DNA of 64,000 nt from Tectiglobus sp965223355 (GTDB taxonomy: Bacteria; Pseudomonadota; Alphaproteobacteria; Rhizobiales; Hyphomicrobiaceae). The DNA lies in assembly GCA_965223355.1 (NCBI GenBank), contig CBDCWE010000003.1:1612001-1676000 (forward strand), read 5' to 3'. Position numbers and translations under genes: made by a program. Positions 9,050 through 17,679 of this stretch are shown in pieces (the first letter of the stretch is position 1; each line of letters opens with the position of its first letter). The notes below the pieces were generated by a model. That model did no database searches. It was not told where the DNA came from and was given only the letters and a program-made list of their open reading frames with translations.

Positions 9050-10425
9050 GTTTTTTTCGCACAATTGAGAATTAGCAGGCGGTTCCGAATCGGGATCAGG
9101 TGGTGGTTGTGAGACCCGCAACCATCAACCGAACCGGAGACCACCATGAACGAGGATAAGACGATTCCCGAAGCTGGCAACATGACACCAAACCAGCTTG
9201 GCAACGTTATCAAGATCGACGACGATCGCATCAAAGGCCATCTCGATCGCGTTGTGCGCGGCACGGTTGAGGAGACACTGAACAGTCTGCTTGATGCCGA
9301 AGCCGACCGGCTGTGCAATGCGGGCCGCTACGAACGCTCTGATCAACGCCGCGACAAGCGCGCCGGCCACTATGAACGCAAGCTGCACACCAAGGCCGGC
9401 GAGGTCAATCTCAAGGTGCCGAAGCTGCGCCGGCAAACGTTCGAGACGGCGATCATCGAGCGCTACAAGCGGCGTGAGACGTCCGTCGAAGAGGCGCTAA
9501 TTGAGATGTATTTGGCCGGCGTTTCGGTGCGCCGCGTCGAGGACATTACCGAAGCACTGTGGGGCACGCGCGTGTCACCGTCGACGGTCTCGGACCTCAA
9601 CAAGAAGATCTACGCGCACATCGATACCTGGCGGAACCGGCCGATCGAGGGCTGCCATCCATACGTTTACCTCGACGGCATCGTGCTTAAACGCACGTGG
9701 GCAGGTGAAGTGCGCAATGTCTCGCTACTCGTTGCGATTGCCGTCAACGCCGATGGTTTTCGCGAGATCCTCGGCATTTGCGAGGGCGCCAAGGAGGATA
9801 AGGCCGGCTGGTCCGGCTTCCTCAAACACTTGAAGGAGCGCGGTCTCAAGGGTGTACAGCTGATAATCTCGGATGCCTGCATTGGGCTCGCCGAGAGCAT
9901 CGGCGACTTCTACCCGGATGCGCATTGGCAACGCTGCACGGTGCACTTCTATCGCAATGTCTTTAGCCACGTGCCAAGCACCAAGGTGAGGGAGATTGCG
10001 GCAATGCTCAAGGCCATCCATGCCAGTGAGGATCGTGCGGCAGCTGATGAAAAGGCTCGGCAAGTGATGACCAAGCTGCGCGGTCAGCGCTTGAGCCGCG
10101 CCGCCGAACTCGTGGAAGCGTCGGTACATGAGACGTTGGCGTACTACGCGTTTCCTGAGGAACACTGGCGGCGCATCCGAACCAACAATCCCCTGGAGCG
10201 AATCCTTCGCGAGATCAAGCGGCGCACGAAGGTTGTTGGCGCCTTTCCCGACGGCAACTCGGCGCTCAATCTCGCGGCGGCCCGTCTGCGCCACATCGCA
10301 GGTACGACCTGGTCGCAGAAACGCTACCTCAACATGCAACTCTTGAACGACAAACACATCTCGAATGCCACCGCCTGAGCACCGGCCGACAACCGCTCAG
10401 CCAAATGCAAAAGTGCGAAAAATTC
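9050..10425 (+). mobile_element. IS256-family insertion sequence
   Basis: The inverted ends share a TTTTTCGCAC core. The left end is at about 9050 and the right end, read in reverse, finishes at about 10425. They enclose one intact transposase. The sequences outside the two ends do not match, so no 8-9 bp target duplication is seen. A rearrangement after insertion is likely: IS1380 sequence lies on the left and an IS110 element on the right. Confidence 0.75.
9146..10378 (+). CDS. IS256-family (Mutator-like) transposase
   Basis: This 410-residue protein has an intact frame. Catalytic residues are visible in YVYLDGIVLKRTW (first Asp), LIISDACIGLAESIGDFYP (second Asp) and NNPLERILREIKRRTKVVG (Glu). 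The N-terminal signature RDKRAGHYERKLHTKAGEV and the VSPSTVSDLNKK turn are also present. An alternative start is ATG 9182. Family length is about 400, so the gene looks complete and the enzyme could be functional. Confidence 0.92.
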   Translation: MNEDKTIPEAGNMTPNQLGNVIKIDDDRIKGHLDRVVRGTVEETLNSLLDAEADRLCNAGRYERSDQRRDKRAGHYERKLHTKAGEVNLKVPKLRRQTFETAIIERYKRRETSVEEALIEMYLAGVSVRRVEDITEALWGTRVSPSTVSDLNKKIYAHIDTWRNRPIEGCHPYVYLDGIVLKRTWAGEVRNVSLLVAIAVNADGFREILGICEGAKEDKAGWSGFLKHLKERGLKGVQLIISDACIGLAESIGDFYPDAHWQRCTVHFYRNVFSHVPSTKVREIAAMLKAIHASEDRAAADEKARQVMTKLRGQRLSRAAELVEASVHETLAYYAFPEEHWRRIRTNNPLERILREIKRRTKVVGAFPDGNSALNLAAARLRHIAGTTWSQKRYLNMQLLNDKHISNATA

Positions 10426-10493
10426 TGGACATGGCGTAATCGCTCTATCGTGGCCACTCTCTGTTAACCGGCTAGACGAATTGATGGAGAGTA

Positions 10494-11525
10494 ATGATGG
10501 ACTATTACATCGGCTTGGATGTGTCGCTGGCCAAAACGGCGATTTCAGTTGTTGATCGAGATGGCGAGATTGTTTGGCGTGGACAGAGTCTAACGACGCC
10601 CGAAAGAATTGCATCAGCCATTTCGAGTTTCGAAATGGTTCATCGTATTGGTCTTGAAACCGGACCGTTGTCAACCTGGCTTACGTTAGAGTTGCGGCGG
10701 CTCAACCTTCCGGTCGTTTGTCTTGAAGCGCGCCATGCCCATGCGGCTCTATCGCTTCAGATCAACAAAACCGACAGCAATGACGCTGACGGTCTTGCTC
10801 AGATTGTCCGCACAGGTTGGTATCGTGAAGTCTCAGTTAAGAGCTATGCTACCCATCGAGTGCGAGCTCTCATTCGTATCAGGGCAAGTCTGGTGGATAT
10901 GCGCCGCGATCTCAGCAATCAGATCAGAGGATTGTTCAAGACATTCGGCGTTGTCGTTGGTCCGGCAGGGGGTAACCTGTTCGACAAGCGGTGTCTTGAG
11001 TTGCTTGACGATAACCAGGATCTTGGCGATGTCATCATGCCTCTATTGCATGTCTGGCGAACAATTGGAGAGCGGATTGGCAGCCTTGATGCCAGGTTGT
11101 CGTCGATCGCCCGGCAATCTGAGGTATGCCAGCGGTTGATGACGGTGCCAGGTGTTGGGCTCATTACGGCTCTGTCTTTCATCGCGACGATCGAAGACCC
11201 TCATCGGTTCCGACGATCGCGATCTGTTGGTGCTTACCTCGGGCTCACGCCGCGCCGGTATCAATCTGGCGAGTGTGATGTGACGGGTCACATCTCGAAA
11301 TGCGGTGACGGCTTGATGCGTAGCTATCTTTTTGAAGCTGCCAATGTTCTGCTGACCCGTGTCAAACGAAAATGCGCGCTGCAGGATTGGGCCATGCATC
11401 TGGCGAAAAGAAGCGGACCCAAGAAGGCCAAGGTCGCGCTTGCCCGAAAACTCGCTGTTGTTCTTCACAGGATCTGGATCAGCCAGGAACCGTTCGACTG
11501 GAAACGCGAAAGTATACCGGCATGA
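10494..11525 (+). CDS. IS110-family DEDD transposase
   Basis: This 343-residue recombinase has the RuvC-like N-terminal domain starting YYIGLDVSLAKTAISVVD, with IGLETGPLSTWL and KTDSNDADGLAQIVRTGWY. The C-terminal Transposase_20 domain (about 205-290) has LMTVPGVGLITALSFIA and VGAYLGLTPRRYQSG. IS110 elements leave no terminal inverted repeats and are guided by an RNA from their non-coding ends. Only about 70 bp separate this start from the IS256 end at 10425, and a CTAG repeat follows the stop at once. The RNA-coding flank may therefore be missing. Confidence 0.92.
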   Translation: MMDYYIGLDVSLAKTAISVVDRDGEIVWRGQSLTTPERIASAISSFEMVHRIGLETGPLSTWLTLELRRLNLPVVCLEARHAHAALSLQINKTDSNDADGLAQIVRTGWYREVSVKSYATHRVRALIRIRASLVDMRRDLSNQIRGLFKTFGVVVGPAGGNLFDKRCLELLDDNQDLGDVIMPLLHVWRTIGERIGSLDARLSSIARQSEVCQRLMTVPGVGLITALSFIATIEDPHRFRRSRSVGAYLGLTPRRYQSGECDVTGHISKCGDGLMRSYLFEAANVLLTRVKRKCALQDWAMHLAKRSGPKKAKVALARKLAVVLHRIWISQEPFDWKRESIPA

Positions 11526-11529
11526 CTAG

Positions 11530-11618
11530 ATCATCGTGCTTTAGAGGCGAGCAACTTTCTGCCTTTATTCGGAATCGTTATTCGGGATCGTTCCGATTCC
11601 GAATAAAGGCAGGTTGCT
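11530..11618 (-). repeat. double-hairpin CTAG repeat, rearranged copy
   Basis: This 89-bp copy lies between CTAG 11526-11529 and CTAA 11619-11622. It keeps only the first bases of hairpin A (ATCATCGTGCTTTA), fused directly to GAGGCGAGCAAC of hairpin B. Within B the stretch TTATTCGG-ATCGT occurs twice. It arose from a full element by deletion plus a short internal duplication. Confidence 0.85.
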
Positions 11619-11622
11619 CTAA

Positions 11623-12234
11623 GTTCACGTACAATCAAAGTCCCGTCTCTCTCGAGCATGCCAACGTGCTCGCGGCCGTCAAGGCCAAGCCTTCGGTTGC
11701 CGCTGAAGAAGCGGCAAGCCCTGACCACCACTGTGCGCGATGGCGTCGCCGGTCTACCGTCGAGGCGGAAGAATGGGGTCGAGGCAGAAGAATGGCCTCT
11801 GGTGAGGCCAAACAAAAGAATAGGGCTCAAATTGAGAAGTGAGGAGGATCGACGAACAATAGGCAGATAACCAGGCAGGACCAATCGCCTGAAATCGGAC
11901 CCCTGCCGGGGCGAGGCACAATCATCCTGTGGGTAGTGTGGCAACGCATCATGCGATTGCGTTCTGGACATAAGGAGATTGACCTCAAGCGACCACCATG
12001 GCGCAGCAACCAAACGCGACTGCGAAGACAACACAGCTCCCGGCAAGGTAACGACAGACAGTGGAAACCACGATTAGACAACGCTACCCTCGATTATTCT
12101 GATGCGGCCGTCGTGATCGCGATAGGCAATGTCCGGGCGACATCGCCCGCCGTTGCACCCACTCTTGAACGTGACTTCACCAATCACACTATAGCCTTGG
12201 TTGAGCAGTCATTGTGTAAAGGGACTGTGGGGAT
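11623..12234. other. about 600 bp without a supported gene
   Basis: Short frames on both strands (for example 11658-11870 and 11936-12247 on plus, 11531-12046 on minus) have no recognisable motif. They are rich in Arg and Ser and overlap one another. The stretch may be decayed transposon DNA, but I cannot assign it. Confidence 0.5.
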
Positions 12235-12819
12235 TCAAACGGCCTGATCTGCCTCAACCTTCTCAGCGAACTCAATGGCTTTGAGAAGATTACGCAACGC
12301 CGCTTCTTCATCTGCGACTTCAGTATTGCCTTCATTGTCGACAAGCCAAGCATCCAATTTCTCTCGAATATGATCTGCACAATAGATCAACTCAACTCGC
12401 TCATGAGGAAACAGGCGAGAGATGATTGATTTCTGTATTTCGTCCAATTTAAAACCGAAACGCCCCAGCCAAAGGCCAATACATTGCGCTTCGGAAGGTA
12501 GCTTCTCTGGGTCAAAATTTGCCCTCGCAACGTTCTCATCAAGCCTTTCAGGAAGATAGTCGATGGCCATGTAAAACCACGAGACGGTCAGCGCTAATGC
12601 CTGATCGTGGGAATTTCTGGATTGATACTTAACAAGCCAATCGTGAAGGGTGCCCATGCCAAGGCTCAGCCTCTCAATGAGGAAAAACCGTTCGCTGGCC
12701 GATGAACGGGAAACTGAATAGTAACGGATGTCAGAATCCTCGATCGACCATTTCTTTATTAGAGGTACTAGAGGAGCAAATTCTCTAGGAATATCTGACC
12801 ACTCAACTTCATCTGCCAT
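12235..12819 (-). CDS. hypothetical protein
   Basis: This 194-residue acidic protein starts MADEVEWSDIPREFAPL. Predicted structure is mostly helical, with conserved-looking WSIEDSDIRYYSVSRSS and WFYMAIDYLPERLDENV and a C-terminal helix rich in Glu and Ala. There is no signal peptide or membrane segment. I do not recognise the family. Base composition is more A/T-rich than the surrounding IS elements, and the gene is a single island between IS debris and an intact IS1380. It could be cargo or a remnant of an acquired cassette. Codon structure and lack of stops support a real gene. Confidence 0.6.
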   Translation of the reverse strand: MADEVEWSDIPREFAPLVPLIKKWSIEDSDIRYYSVSRSSASERFFLIERLSLGMGTLHDWLVKYQSRNSHDQALALTVSWFYMAIDYLPERLDENVARANFDPEKLPSEAQCIGLWLGRFGFKLDEIQKSIISRLFPHERVELIYCADHIREKLDAWLVDNEGNTEVADEEAALRNLLKAIEFAEKVEADQAV

Positions 12820-12838
12820 TGTTTGACCGTGGTGCTAG

Positions 12839-14485
12839 CCCGGATTATGCACGAGTTTTGAGAGATTCGTTGGCGGTGGTGGCGTAAGGGGTTGTTTCGG
12901 CGTAGCAATTCGTTGTCGAGATGAGTGTTGCGCGTGACAACACCGAGCCACCGCCGCCATGAGCGAAACTACGCCTCTTCCTTTCGATCTTCCAGCCGTT
13001 TGCGCCAAGAAACTCAGCGTTGATTTCGAGGGCGGCAATCAGTCTTCGGACGCGGGCCTCATGCTGTTGCGCGAGGCCGAGCGGCACCTCGGTGTGTGCC
13101 GGCGGATTGCCGCCACGATCGTCGACCGGCGTGATCCTGTCCGCATCCAGCACGAGATGACGGAGATCGTCACGGCGCGCGTGATGGCGATCGCCTGCGG
13201 TCATGAGGATGGCACCGACCACAATCGCCTGCGCCATGATCCACTCTTGAAGATGGCGGTCGGCCGCTGTCCTGAGACGGGTGCGCCGCTGGCGACGCAG
13301 TCGACCATCTCGCGCTTCGAGAACGCACCGAGGAAGCGCGAGGCGGCGCGTCTGACGGGCGCCCTCGTTGACCAGTTCGCCGAAACCATCAGGCCCGGTG
13401 GCGAAGAGATCATCGATATCGACGACACCGTCGACGCGGTCCATGGCGGCCAGCAGCTGTCGTTCTTCAACGCGCATCACGACACGCGCTGCTTCATGCC
13501 GGTCCATATCGTCCACGTGGCGAGTGGCGCGCCGGTCTCAGCCATCCTGCGCACCGGCAAGACGCCGAAGGGCGGCGAGGTCGCCACCCTCATCAAGCAC
13601 ACCACGCGGCGCCTTAGGCAGAACGAACATTGGCGCGGGACCGACATCGTCTGGCGCGGCGACAGCCACTACGGCCGGCCCGAGGCCATGGACTGGTGCG
13701 AGGCCAACGACGCCGGCTTTATCTTCGGCCTCGCCGGCAACGCCGTACTCGAGCGTTTGTGCCAGGAAGCCGCCGACGAATTGCGCTTGCGCCATGCCGC
13801 AGGCGAAGACGACAAGATGCGCGCGTTCGTGAGCTTCGACTATCAGGCACGGAGCTGGACGAGGCCGCGCCGCATCATCGCCCGCCTCGAAGCCTCGCTG
13901 CGCCGGACGCATGACGGCTATGCTCAGGAGATCGACACCCGCTATATCGTCACCTCGCTCGACGGCGATCAAAGGCATCTTTACGAGGACGTCTACTGCC
14001 GGCGCGGGCAGGCGGAAAACCTGATCAAGCTTTCCAAGGCGCAACTCACCTCCGACCGCACATCTTGCATGAGCGCCACGGCCAATCAGGTGCGTCTGGT
14101 CATGGCGACAGCCGCGTTCTGGCTCATGCGCGAGGTGAAAGTCGCGGCGGCGAAGGTCGCGAGCCCGCTCGGCCGGGCAGAGTTCGCGACCATCCGCCTG
14201 CACCTCATCAAGATCGCCGCCCGCGTCGTCGAACATGCCACCCGCCTGCGCGTGCACCTGCCCGCAAGCTGCCCCGAAGCTCCAACTTTCCGCGCCGTCA
14301 CCTTCGGCCTCATGCCCGCCGGACCCTGAGCGGCGGGGCATGCGCCCCGACGAGCCGCGCAAAATCAGCGCAGATCAATCCCCAACGCGTTCCAGGCCAG
14401 TTTGAATGGCCCCGACCCCGCGGAACGATCCCGCGCGCGCATCCCCGAAAGGGAACCGAGCGGTCCGCGTCGTGCATGATCCGGG
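12839..14485 (+). mobile_element. IS1380-family insertion sequence, complete
   Basis: The left end CCCGGATTATGCACGAG and right end (reverse complement) CCCGGATCATGCACGAC make good terminal repeats. The flanks are CTAG at 12835-12838 and TTAG at 14486-14489, a 4-bp duplication with one mismatch. The next element, an IS1182, begins directly after TTAG. Confidence 0.9.
12959..14329 (+). CDS. IS1380-family transposase
   Basis: This intact 456-residue frame is close to the family length. DDE residues are seen in EEIIDIDDTVDAVHGGQ (first Asp), IVWRGDSHYGRPEAM (second Asp) and VYCRRGQAENLIK (Glu). The N-terminal GNQSSDAGLMLLREAE and GHEDGTDHNRLRHDPLL motifs are typical. The start ATG at 12959 gives MSETTPLPFDLPAVC. 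The truncated copy at 8887 begins almost identically, so this element has multiplied in the genome. Confidence 0.93.
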   Translation: MSETTPLPFDLPAVCAKKLSVDFEGGNQSSDAGLMLLREAERHLGVCRRIAATIVDRRDPVRIQHEMTEIVTARVMAIACGHEDGTDHNRLRHDPLLKMAVGRCPETGAPLATQSTISRFENAPRKREAARLTGALVDQFAETIRPGGEEIIDIDDTVDAVHGGQQLSFFNAHHDTRCFMPVHIVHVASGAPVSAILRTGKTPKGGEVATLIKHTTRRLRQNEHWRGTDIVWRGDSHYGRPEAMDWCEANDAGFIFGLAGNAVLERLCQEAADELRLRHAAGEDDKMRAFVSFDYQARSWTRPRRIIARLEASLRRTHDGYAQEIDTRYIVTSLDGDQRHLYEDVYCRRGQAENLIKLSKAQLTSDRTSCMSATANQVRLVMATAAFWLMREVKVAAAKVASPLGRAEFATIRLHLIKIAARVVEHATRLRVHLPASCPEAPTFRAVTFGLMPAGP

Positions 14486-14489
14486 TTAG

Positions 14490-15937
14490 CAGCCTGTCCA
14501 GGAAGAGGCTGTTTCGATCTGTTTATGGTAGGAATAGCTCACTCATGCAGCTCTTGTGAGTGCCGGTGCGAGCTTAGTCAGGTTGTGGGCGGTGCAGATG
14601 ATCGCCCGTTCAGCTTTGACTTTCTCGACCCCACGAAGAAGGAACTGACGGAACCCTCTGGCTTGTTTGATTTGTCCGAACACCGGTTCGACGACGTATT
14701 TGCGTAGGCGGTAACGGCTGCGCCTGCCGGCGCGTCGCAGCCTGGTCCGCATCGCCTGGGTGAGCGGGCCGCCCTGGTGCCCATTGCCCGGATGTTTTGC
14801 CCGCCCGGTGGCGATGTAGGCCTTGATGCCGCGTTTGTTCATCACCGCGAGATTGGCTTCGCTCAGATAGCCGGCATCGGCCGATGCCTCATCCGGCTGC
14901 GCATGCAGGTTGAGCGCGATCCCGTCGAGCAGTGGTTGCAACTGGCCATGATCACTCATCGATGGCGTCAGCCCATGGGCGACGATAACCTGCGCTTCGC
15001 GATCGACCGCGGCCTGCGCATTGTAGCCCTGGATGTAGCCGTCCTTAGTTTTCAGGATGCGGCTATCGGCATCGGTGAAGTTGCGCTGCGCCTTGGGCTC
15101 CGGCTCATCGCTTGGCGGCTTTGGTGTCTTGGCGTTCTTCTTGCGGCCTTCCGCCTTGCGCTCATCTTCGGCTTCCGCGCGGCGCTTGCGTTCCGCCTCT
15201 GCCGCAGCCTGAGCTTCGGCCTCAAGCGCCGCCTTGGCTTCCTTGATTTTGGCAAGACGCTTGTGCTTGTCGGTGACCCAGTCCGGCATCTCGTCGCCAC
15301 GCCTGTCGTCATAAAGCGCATCCTCTTCGGCGTCTGCCGCCTCGGCCGCGGCCAGCCAGCGGTCGACCTCGCCTTTAAGTTCGGCTTCGCGTTTCTTCAT
15401 GGCCTCATAACTCATCGCTTTATGTTTCGAGGCGTTCGCCTTGATCTTGGTGCCGTCCAGCGCGACGTGCCCGAGCTTGACCAGGCCCGCCTTGGCACAC
15501 AGCTGCAAAACCTGAACAAACAGCCCCGCCAGCGCTTTGAGGTGACGCTTGCGAAACTCCGAGATTGTGCGCAAGTCGGGCGGATCACCGGCCACGATCA
15601 TCATGAAGTCGGCGCGCTCAGTGCACGCCTTGGCGATCCGGTGCGAGGAATAGATCCCGCTCGCATAGCCGTTGAGCAGCAGTGCCGTCATCAGGCGAGG
15701 ATCAAATGGCGGTTGGCCGAGCCCGCTCGTGTAGCGCGCCATGATCTCGCTCAGATCAAGGCTCTCGCGGACCAGCGACACAACCAGCCGCGACAGGTGA
15801 TCTGCGGGTACGTAGTCTGCAACCGACGCCGGCAGTAGCTGCGTCTGGTCGATCTTCCAGGCACGAAAATGCTTGCTCATTCGCCCGATAAGAATCAGAC
15901 TCGCATGCTATAGGCAACCGACTACTCGGACAGGCTC
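14490..15937 (-). mobile_element. IS1182-family insertion sequence, complete
   Basis: The ends share AGCCTGTCC: CAGCCTGTCC at 14490 and, inverted, GAGCCTGTCC ending at 15937. The flanking tetranucleotides are TTAG 14486-14489 and CTAG 15938-15941. The element is therefore separated from the IS1380 on its left and the IS481 on its right by exactly 4 bp each. Confidence 0.85.
14543..15880 (-). CDS. IS1182-family transposase
   Basis: This intact 445-residue protein starts MSKHFRAWKIDQTQLLP. It has the family's PPFDPRLMTALLLNGY and PDLRTISEFRKRH, first catalytic Asp in GHVALDGTKIKANAS, second in SADAGYLSEANL and Glu in VVEPVFGQIKQARGFRQF. A charged coiled insert (about 185-265, rich in Ala, Glu, Lys and Arg) lies between the first two catalytic blocks, as is usual in this family. 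Confidence 0.92.
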   Translation of the reverse strand: MSKHFRAWKIDQTQLLPASVADYVPADHLSRLVVSLVRESLDLSEIMARYTSGLGQPPFDPRLMTALLLNGYASGIYSSHRIAKACTERADFMMIVAGDPPDLRTISEFRKRHLKALAGLFVQVLQLCAKAGLVKLGHVALDGTKIKANASKHKAMSYEAMKKREAELKGEVDRWLAAAEAADAEEDALYDDRRGDEMPDWVTDKHKRLAKIKEAKAALEAEAQAAAEAERKRRAEAEDERKAEGRKKNAKTPKPPSDEPEPKAQRNFTDADSRILKTKDGYIQGYNAQAAVDREAQVIVAHGLTPSMSDHGQLQPLLDGIALNLHAQPDEASADAGYLSEANLAVMNKRGIKAYIATGRAKHPGNGHQGGPLTQAMRTRLRRAGRRSRYRLRKYVVEPVFGQIKQARGFRQFLLRGVEKVKAERAIICTAHNLTKLAPALTRAA

Positions 15938-16894
15938 CTAGCTGTGAAGTCGCAACAGGTTGTTCTCGGTTAGGCCGAGGCGGCTGATGGGTGGTTTTTT
16001 GTTGAGACTAGCATGCGGGCGATGCCAGTTGTAGCGGTGTAGCCATTGAGGCAGGTCGGCTTGGCGCTGTTCGGATGAGTGGTACTCGGTGGCGTATGCC
16101 CATTCGCGGATGGTCGTCTGGATGAAGCGCTCAGCCTTGCCGTTCGTTTGCGGCGTGTAAGGTTTTGTGCGGATGTGCTTGATGTTGAGTTTGGCGCATG
16201 CGCGGCGAAAGGCCTTCGAACGATAGCAGGAACCATTGTCCGTCATCACGCGGGTGACGGTGACACCAAGTTGTTTGTAGTAAGCCACCGTGGCCTCGAG
16301 ATGTGCGAGCGCACTTTCCTTTTTCTCGTTTGGAAAGATGTCGCAATAGGCGACGCGGGAATGGTCATCGATAGCAACGTGAACATATTCCCAGCCGACG
16401 CCACGTGTCGCGGACTGGCCGTGACGGTCGCCGGTCACACGGTGTCCAGGCCGGGAAAAACGCCCGAGTTTCTTGATGTCGATGTGGATGATCTCGCCTG
16501 GTGTCTCCCGTTCGTATCGCGGGCGCGGCTCTTTCGGTTCAAGGCAGGCCAAGTGCGATAGACCGCGGCTGTTGAGGATGCGCGAGACGGTTGTGCGCGA
16601 GAGGCCGGTCTGGGCTGCAATCTGGTCCTGGGTGTATCGCTGACGTCGCAACCTTTCGACTTCATCACAAGTGGCAAGCGGCGTTTGGCTTGGCAATGAG
16701 CGGGGCCTGGATGAGCGATCACGCAAGCCCTCGACGCCGTGCTCGCGGAACCGTCCAACCCATTTGCCGACAGTTTTGGCGGTTGTGCGGAAGGCCCGAG
16801 CAACAGCGGCCTTTGATTTGCCGTCATCCACAACGGCGCGGACCATGCGCTCTCGACCTGCCGGTGTAAGGGGTGCATTCTTGTGGGTGTTCAT
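15938..16894 (-). CDS. IS481-family transposase (copy 1)
   Basis: The start ATG at 16894 (MNTHKNAPLTPAGRERMV) follows GGAGGAGCG, a good ribosome binding site; the longer frame to 17065 is unlikely. The 318-residue product has an N-terminal helix-turn-helix (KSKAAVARAFRTTAKTVGKW) and a second HTH (YTQDQIAAQTGLSRTTVSRI). An rve integrase core follows with Asp in IIHIDIKKLG, Asp in VMTDNGSCYRS and Glu in NGKAERFIQT. The last sense codon is AGC and the stop TAG belongs to the flanking CTAG target, not to the element. Confidence 0.93.
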   Translation of the reverse strand: MNTHKNAPLTPAGRERMVRAVVDDGKSKAAVARAFRTTAKTVGKWVGRFREHGVEGLRDRSSRPRSLPSQTPLATCDEVERLRRQRYTQDQIAAQTGLSRTTVSRILNSRGLSHLACLEPKEPRPRYERETPGEIIHIDIKKLGRFSRPGHRVTGDRHGQSATRGVGWEYVHVAIDDHSRVAYCDIFPNEKKESALAHLEATVAYYKQLGVTVTRVMTDNGSCYRSKAFRRACAKLNIKHIRTKPYTPQTNGKAERFIQTTIREWAYATEYHSSEQRQADLPQWLHRYNWHRPHASLNKKPPISRLGLTENNLLRLHS

Positions 16895-17000
16895 TCGCTC
16901 CTCCGGTGAATCACTGACGAGCACAACATCAGCTTCCCCGACTCGGACCGAATGGACAATCTCCAACGGAGAATGCGAACAACCTTCTGGAAATACACAG
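15942..17000 (-). mobile_element. IS481-family insertion sequence, copy 1
   Basis: The element is 1059 bp with short ends CTGTGAAG (left) and CTGTGTAT (right, inverted). It is flanked by a perfect CTAG duplication at 15938-15941 and 17001-17004. It is nearly identical to copy 2 at 42893-43951 and in the same orientation. The differences I see are a few substitutions near both ends and at the AYATEY/ADATEY and GDRHG/GNRHG codons. Confidence 0.93.
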
Positions 17001-17203
17001 CTAGTGTGCCTCAAATGTAGTGGACGCGGACAAGTTCTTGGCAACATTGATGCCGACATATCCATGCCAGACTAGCTTCGTTTGACCTTGCCTTGCATCC
17101 GGGACTTGCTCCCGATCATCTGTTCAGGGGAAGCGATGGGCGGGCGGGACCAGCTAACAAACGGTGTAAATCACCCAAGGGCAGCACGGCCCAAAACCCG
17201 CCC

Positions 17204-17233
17204 GATCCGGCAGGGTGGCCACCCTGCCGGATC
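17204..17233. repeat. perfect 30-bp palindrome
   Basis: GATCCGGCAGGGTGG is followed directly by its reverse complement. There is no loop and no following T-run. It may be a terminator-like or protein-binding element, or a miniature repeat. I see no second copy in the window. Confidence 0.7.
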
Positions 17234-17302
17234 AAGCCTGAACATCGTTGAATTCGCAAGAAACAGGCTCAAGATTAAGATGCAAAGTCAGCGCCCTTAA
17301 CC

Positions 17303-17376
17303 AATCGCCGCTTGGCGGCGATCCTTGAGGGGCTTTCAGCCCCTCAAACACCCCGACCAGGGGATCATCCCCTGGA
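17303..17376 (+). repeat. three-hairpin intergenic repeat, copy 1
   Basis: Three short hairpins follow one another: ATCGCCGC/GCGGCGAT, GAGGGGC/GCCCCTC, then CCAGGGGATCATCCCCTGG, with the linker CCCCGACCA between the second and third. The same order recurs at 32231-32330, and a related form at 35288-35423. All lie between genes. Confidence 0.7.
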
Positions 17377-17573
17377 CCTCAAACTTGTTCGGAGGTTCCC
17401 TAAGGCACGATGATCTAAGCAGCCGGGAAAGGGACTTTCCACGCATCCGGCTTTCTGGTAAATGTCTCGTCCCGCTGTCGCTGGGAGAACCCAAGCCCTG
17501 GTGCCGGCTGGGCGCATGTCGGTGTTTAGAACCGGCGTTAGGATGATCAATCGCTCATCGCCAGTCTCATTTC

Positions 17574-17649
<76 letters not shown>

Positions 17650-17679
17650 GTGAGAGGCTGTCCGACCCGGAGACATAGG

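Larger units (their letters stand above)
17005..17573. other. non-coding stretch before tRNA-Ala
   Basis: About 570 bp hold no convincing gene. They contain a perfect 30-bp palindrome (17204-17233), a three-hairpin repeat (17303-17376) and a worn end of the double-hairpin CTAG repeat (17394-17413, ending CTAA 17414-17417). A promoter for the tRNA gene is expected near 17500-17560, but I cannot pick boxes with confidence. Confidence 0.5.

Noticed and set aside
11936..12247. A 103-residue plus-strand frame
   Set aside because: No ribosome binding site or motif is visible and its composition is basic and irregular; not enough to call a gene.
14777..15838. A 353-residue plus-strand frame
   Set aside because: It is antisense to the IS1182 transposase and has no recognisable motif of its own.
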